Shown piece after piece: positions 62,501 through 64,000 of a stretch of 64,000 nucleotides of DNA. The stretch spans positions 248,001 to 312,000 of the forward strand of contig NZ_JAGGML010000001.1 of NCBI RefSeq assembly GCF_017875275.1. The letters run 5' to 3'. The stretch's first letter is position 1. Each line of letters begins with the position of its first letter. The notes under the pieces are model-generated. The model did not search any database. It saw only the letters and a list, made by a program, of their open reading frames with translations, and was not told where the DNA came from. The DNA comes from Xanthobacter flavus. GTDB lineage: Bacteria > Pseudomonadota > Alphaproteobacteria > Rhizobiales > Xanthobacteraceae. Position numbers and translations under genes: made by a program.

Positions 62501-64000
62501 CTACAACCCCAATGCCCGCTGCCTCCCAAGCTGCCACGAAACCGATCCGCCCTGCACGATGCCCGCAACCTCGCGGCCGATCTGGCGGTCGATTACTGGC
62601 CGCCATGGGACGAGAGTGAACTCGTGACTCTTTTCGATAATGGCGAACTTGCCGCTCGATATATGTGCGGTCCCGGTGAACTTGCCGCTGACGGTCTCGC
62701 CATCGGTAGCCGCACGAAACGGCAAGCCCTTGCTCCCGGCCATTTCCGCACCGACGCGGGCCACTTCCCGTTCGCGCAGATTGGCGAGCAGGTTGCGCCG
62801 ATAGAGGATGCGTCCATTCTGCTGCCGTGTGGCATCGCCCTGTGCAATATGATGCTCTCGCCGCTGGTCCATAGCCTCGCGCACCTGCTGACCGAACCCG
62901 GCCGGGGTAATATCCGAAGCGTCCGGCGTAACCAGTCGCCGGTCCAGCCAGGTCGCACCATCAGCGCCGATCTGCTTTTCCAGATCGAAGGTAGAGACGA
63001 CACGAATGCTGGCCTGCCGGTTGCGACCGGCATCATAGGCGGTGGCGCGACTCTCGAAGTCATCGGGGATGCGCCACTGGTCAGCGTCGATCCGCTCAGC
63101 GATCCCGGCGCGGCGCAGCGCCTCCAGTCGCCGGACATGGGCATCTACATAGCCCTCGTAATCCCCGCCCGGTACACGTCCCTCGAACTTCGCCTGTTCG
63201 AGGTGGCGGCTCGGTCGGTAAATACCATTCTCCGAGATCGCAGCGATGGTGTGATCGGACGGCCGCTGCGCCGTATCGGCGGGGCCAACTTCGACGATGC
63301 TGCCGATCCGGGCATCTTCGACGCGGGCCGGATCAATGCCGGGAAGATGGTGTGTTCGCCCGTCGATGCCGTCCACCACGAGCGTCAGGTTCTCGCCCAT
63401 CTCGTCGGTGAGATATTTGTCCACGACGCGTCCGGTGATGGGCACCGCGGGTGCTGCATCGTGAAGCTGGAAGGTCATTGGATCACGTTCCTGCCCATCG
63501 GCCTTCAGCGCCTTGTGCATGTTGCGGATGATGTCGCCGCGTTCACCAAGTTCACGAAGCGCCGGTTCCATCTTCGCGCCGAGCTCCCAGACGCCCGGCG
63601 CGTGTTCGGTGGCGAGCCCCATCTTTTCCAGTTTGGCGAGGCGGCGCAGGCGAAGCGTGCGGTTGAACTGGCGGCGTGCATCGGCCGGTTCATGGCGCAG
63701 ATCAAGGAACCGTTCGTCGGCCTCCTCGGTCATGGTGCTGTCGATGCGCGTAAAGCGGTCCTGATCGATTTCGGCAGACAGCTTGCGGCTCTGCTCGATC
63801 TCGGTCACTGGGCCCAGTTCCAGCGTGGTCAGTTCGCTCGCCCGCTCACGAATGCCATTGGCGAGATAATCGCCATTGATGACCAGGTTCTCGCCTAGAT
63901 CGTCCTTGCCCCGAACGATGACATGGACATGGGGGTGGCCGGTATTGTGGTGATTGACCGCCACCCAGTCGAGTTTCGTGCCAAGGTCAGCCTCGATGCG
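62501..64000 (-). CDS. Relaxase (VirD2/TraI-like, DUF3363), 5' part off window
   Basis: About 500 residues of a minus-strand gene that continues past 64000. Near the edge, TKLDWVAVNHHNTGHPHVHV carries the HxH metal motif of relaxases with DUF3363; NLVINGDYLANGIRERASEL follows, and the end is GREVAGIVQGGSVSWQLGRQ. It would nick oriT and lead the strand into the TraG/Trb channel. The catalytic Tyr lies in the missing N-terminal part. The true start is outside the window. Confidence 0.9.
   Translation of the reverse strand, partial: RIEADLGTKLDWVAVNHHNTGHPHVHVIVRGKDDLGENLVINGDYLANGIRERASELTTLELGPVTEIEQSRKLSAEIDQDRFTRIDSTMTEEADERFLDLRHEPADARRQFNRTLRLRRLAKLEKMGLATEHAPGVWELGAKMEPALRELGERGDIIRNMHKALKADGQERDPMTFQLHDAAPAVPITGRVVDKYLTDEMGENLTLVVDGIDGRTHHLPGIDPARVEDARIGSIVEVGPADTAQRPSDHTIAAISENGIYRPSRHLEQAKFEGRVPGGDYEGYVDAHVRRLEALRRAGIAERIDADQWRIPDDFESRATAYDAGRNRQASIRVVSTFDLEKQIGADGATWLDRRLVTPDASDITPAGFGQQVREAMDQRREHHIAQGDATRQQNGRILYRRNLLANLREREVARVGAEMAGSKGLPFRAATDGETVSGKFTGTAHISSGKFAIIEKSHEFTLVPWRPVIDRQIGREVAGIVQGGSVSWQLGRQRALGL

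Noticed and set aside
62356-62619. Frames on both strands between the relaxase end and the exporter
   Set aside because: One overlaps the relaxase gene antisense; neither has a start site or domain. Not called.

Overview
High-GC alphaproteobacterial accessory DNA, most likely from a rhizobial/Xanthobacteraceae-type or sphingomonad-type lineage. That assignment rests on the gene families (DUF2285, DUF736, DUF2493, ParB-like, DUF932, a Trb-type transfer cluster, DUF2274, a DUF3363 relaxase) and the codon style. I could not run database searches. The backbone reads as an integrative and conjugative element (ICE) or a related plasmid. No tRNA, rRNA or CRISPR array was seen.

Layout: (1) 0.1-3.5 kb holds ICE-edge genes: DUF2285, an XRE regulator, a broken DUF736 gene, then an exact-looking 763-bp inverted repeat (1077-1839 / 2563-3325). 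Each repeat arm carries an intact DUF736 gene, and the pair flanks a chimeric tyrosine-recombinase relic. (2) 3.6-24 kb is a metal-resistance island. On the minus strand: DUF302, a Met-rich dihaem cytochrome c and a SHOCT protein. On the plus strand: rcnR-rcnA (Ni/Co), a two-component system, a CzcB/CusB-CzcA/CusA-type RND pump, a multicopper oxidase and an MFS gene with an in-frame stop. On the minus strand again: a methyltransferase-copper P-type ATPase fusion, DUF2933, a Spy-like protein, a DUF3141 (PhaC-like) protein and a secreted Cys/His protein. (3) 24-31 kb holds maintenance genes: DUF2493, Toprim, ParB-like and DUF932.

(4) 31.2-43.8 kb is a defence-like cargo zone between the maintenance and transfer genes. 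It has a tightly linked operon VapB-like/VapC/SIR2/HerA/HEPN, a large serine recombinase with a repeated, hairpin-bearing tail, and a four-gene operon: winged-helix protein, AbiEii-like nucleotidyltransferase, PD-ExK nuclease candidate, zinc-hook ATPase. These two operons are the best candidates for an undescribed system. (5) 43.8-56 kb is the conjugation operon, traG-copG-trbBCDEJKLFGI-DUF2274, all on the minus strand. (6) 56.2-62.2 kb holds LysR, an MFS remnant, DUF3817, a CDF-like transporter, a dehydrogenase, TetR and a DHA2 drug exporter whose promoter contains a perfect TetR-type palindrome. (7) 62.5 kb to the end holds the C-terminal part of the relaxase, which runs off the window.

The genes work together as a mobile carrier (relaxase, coupling protein, mating-pair formation, partition/maintenance) with three cargo slots: metal efflux and periplasmic metal handling, anti-phage-like modules, and drug efflux.
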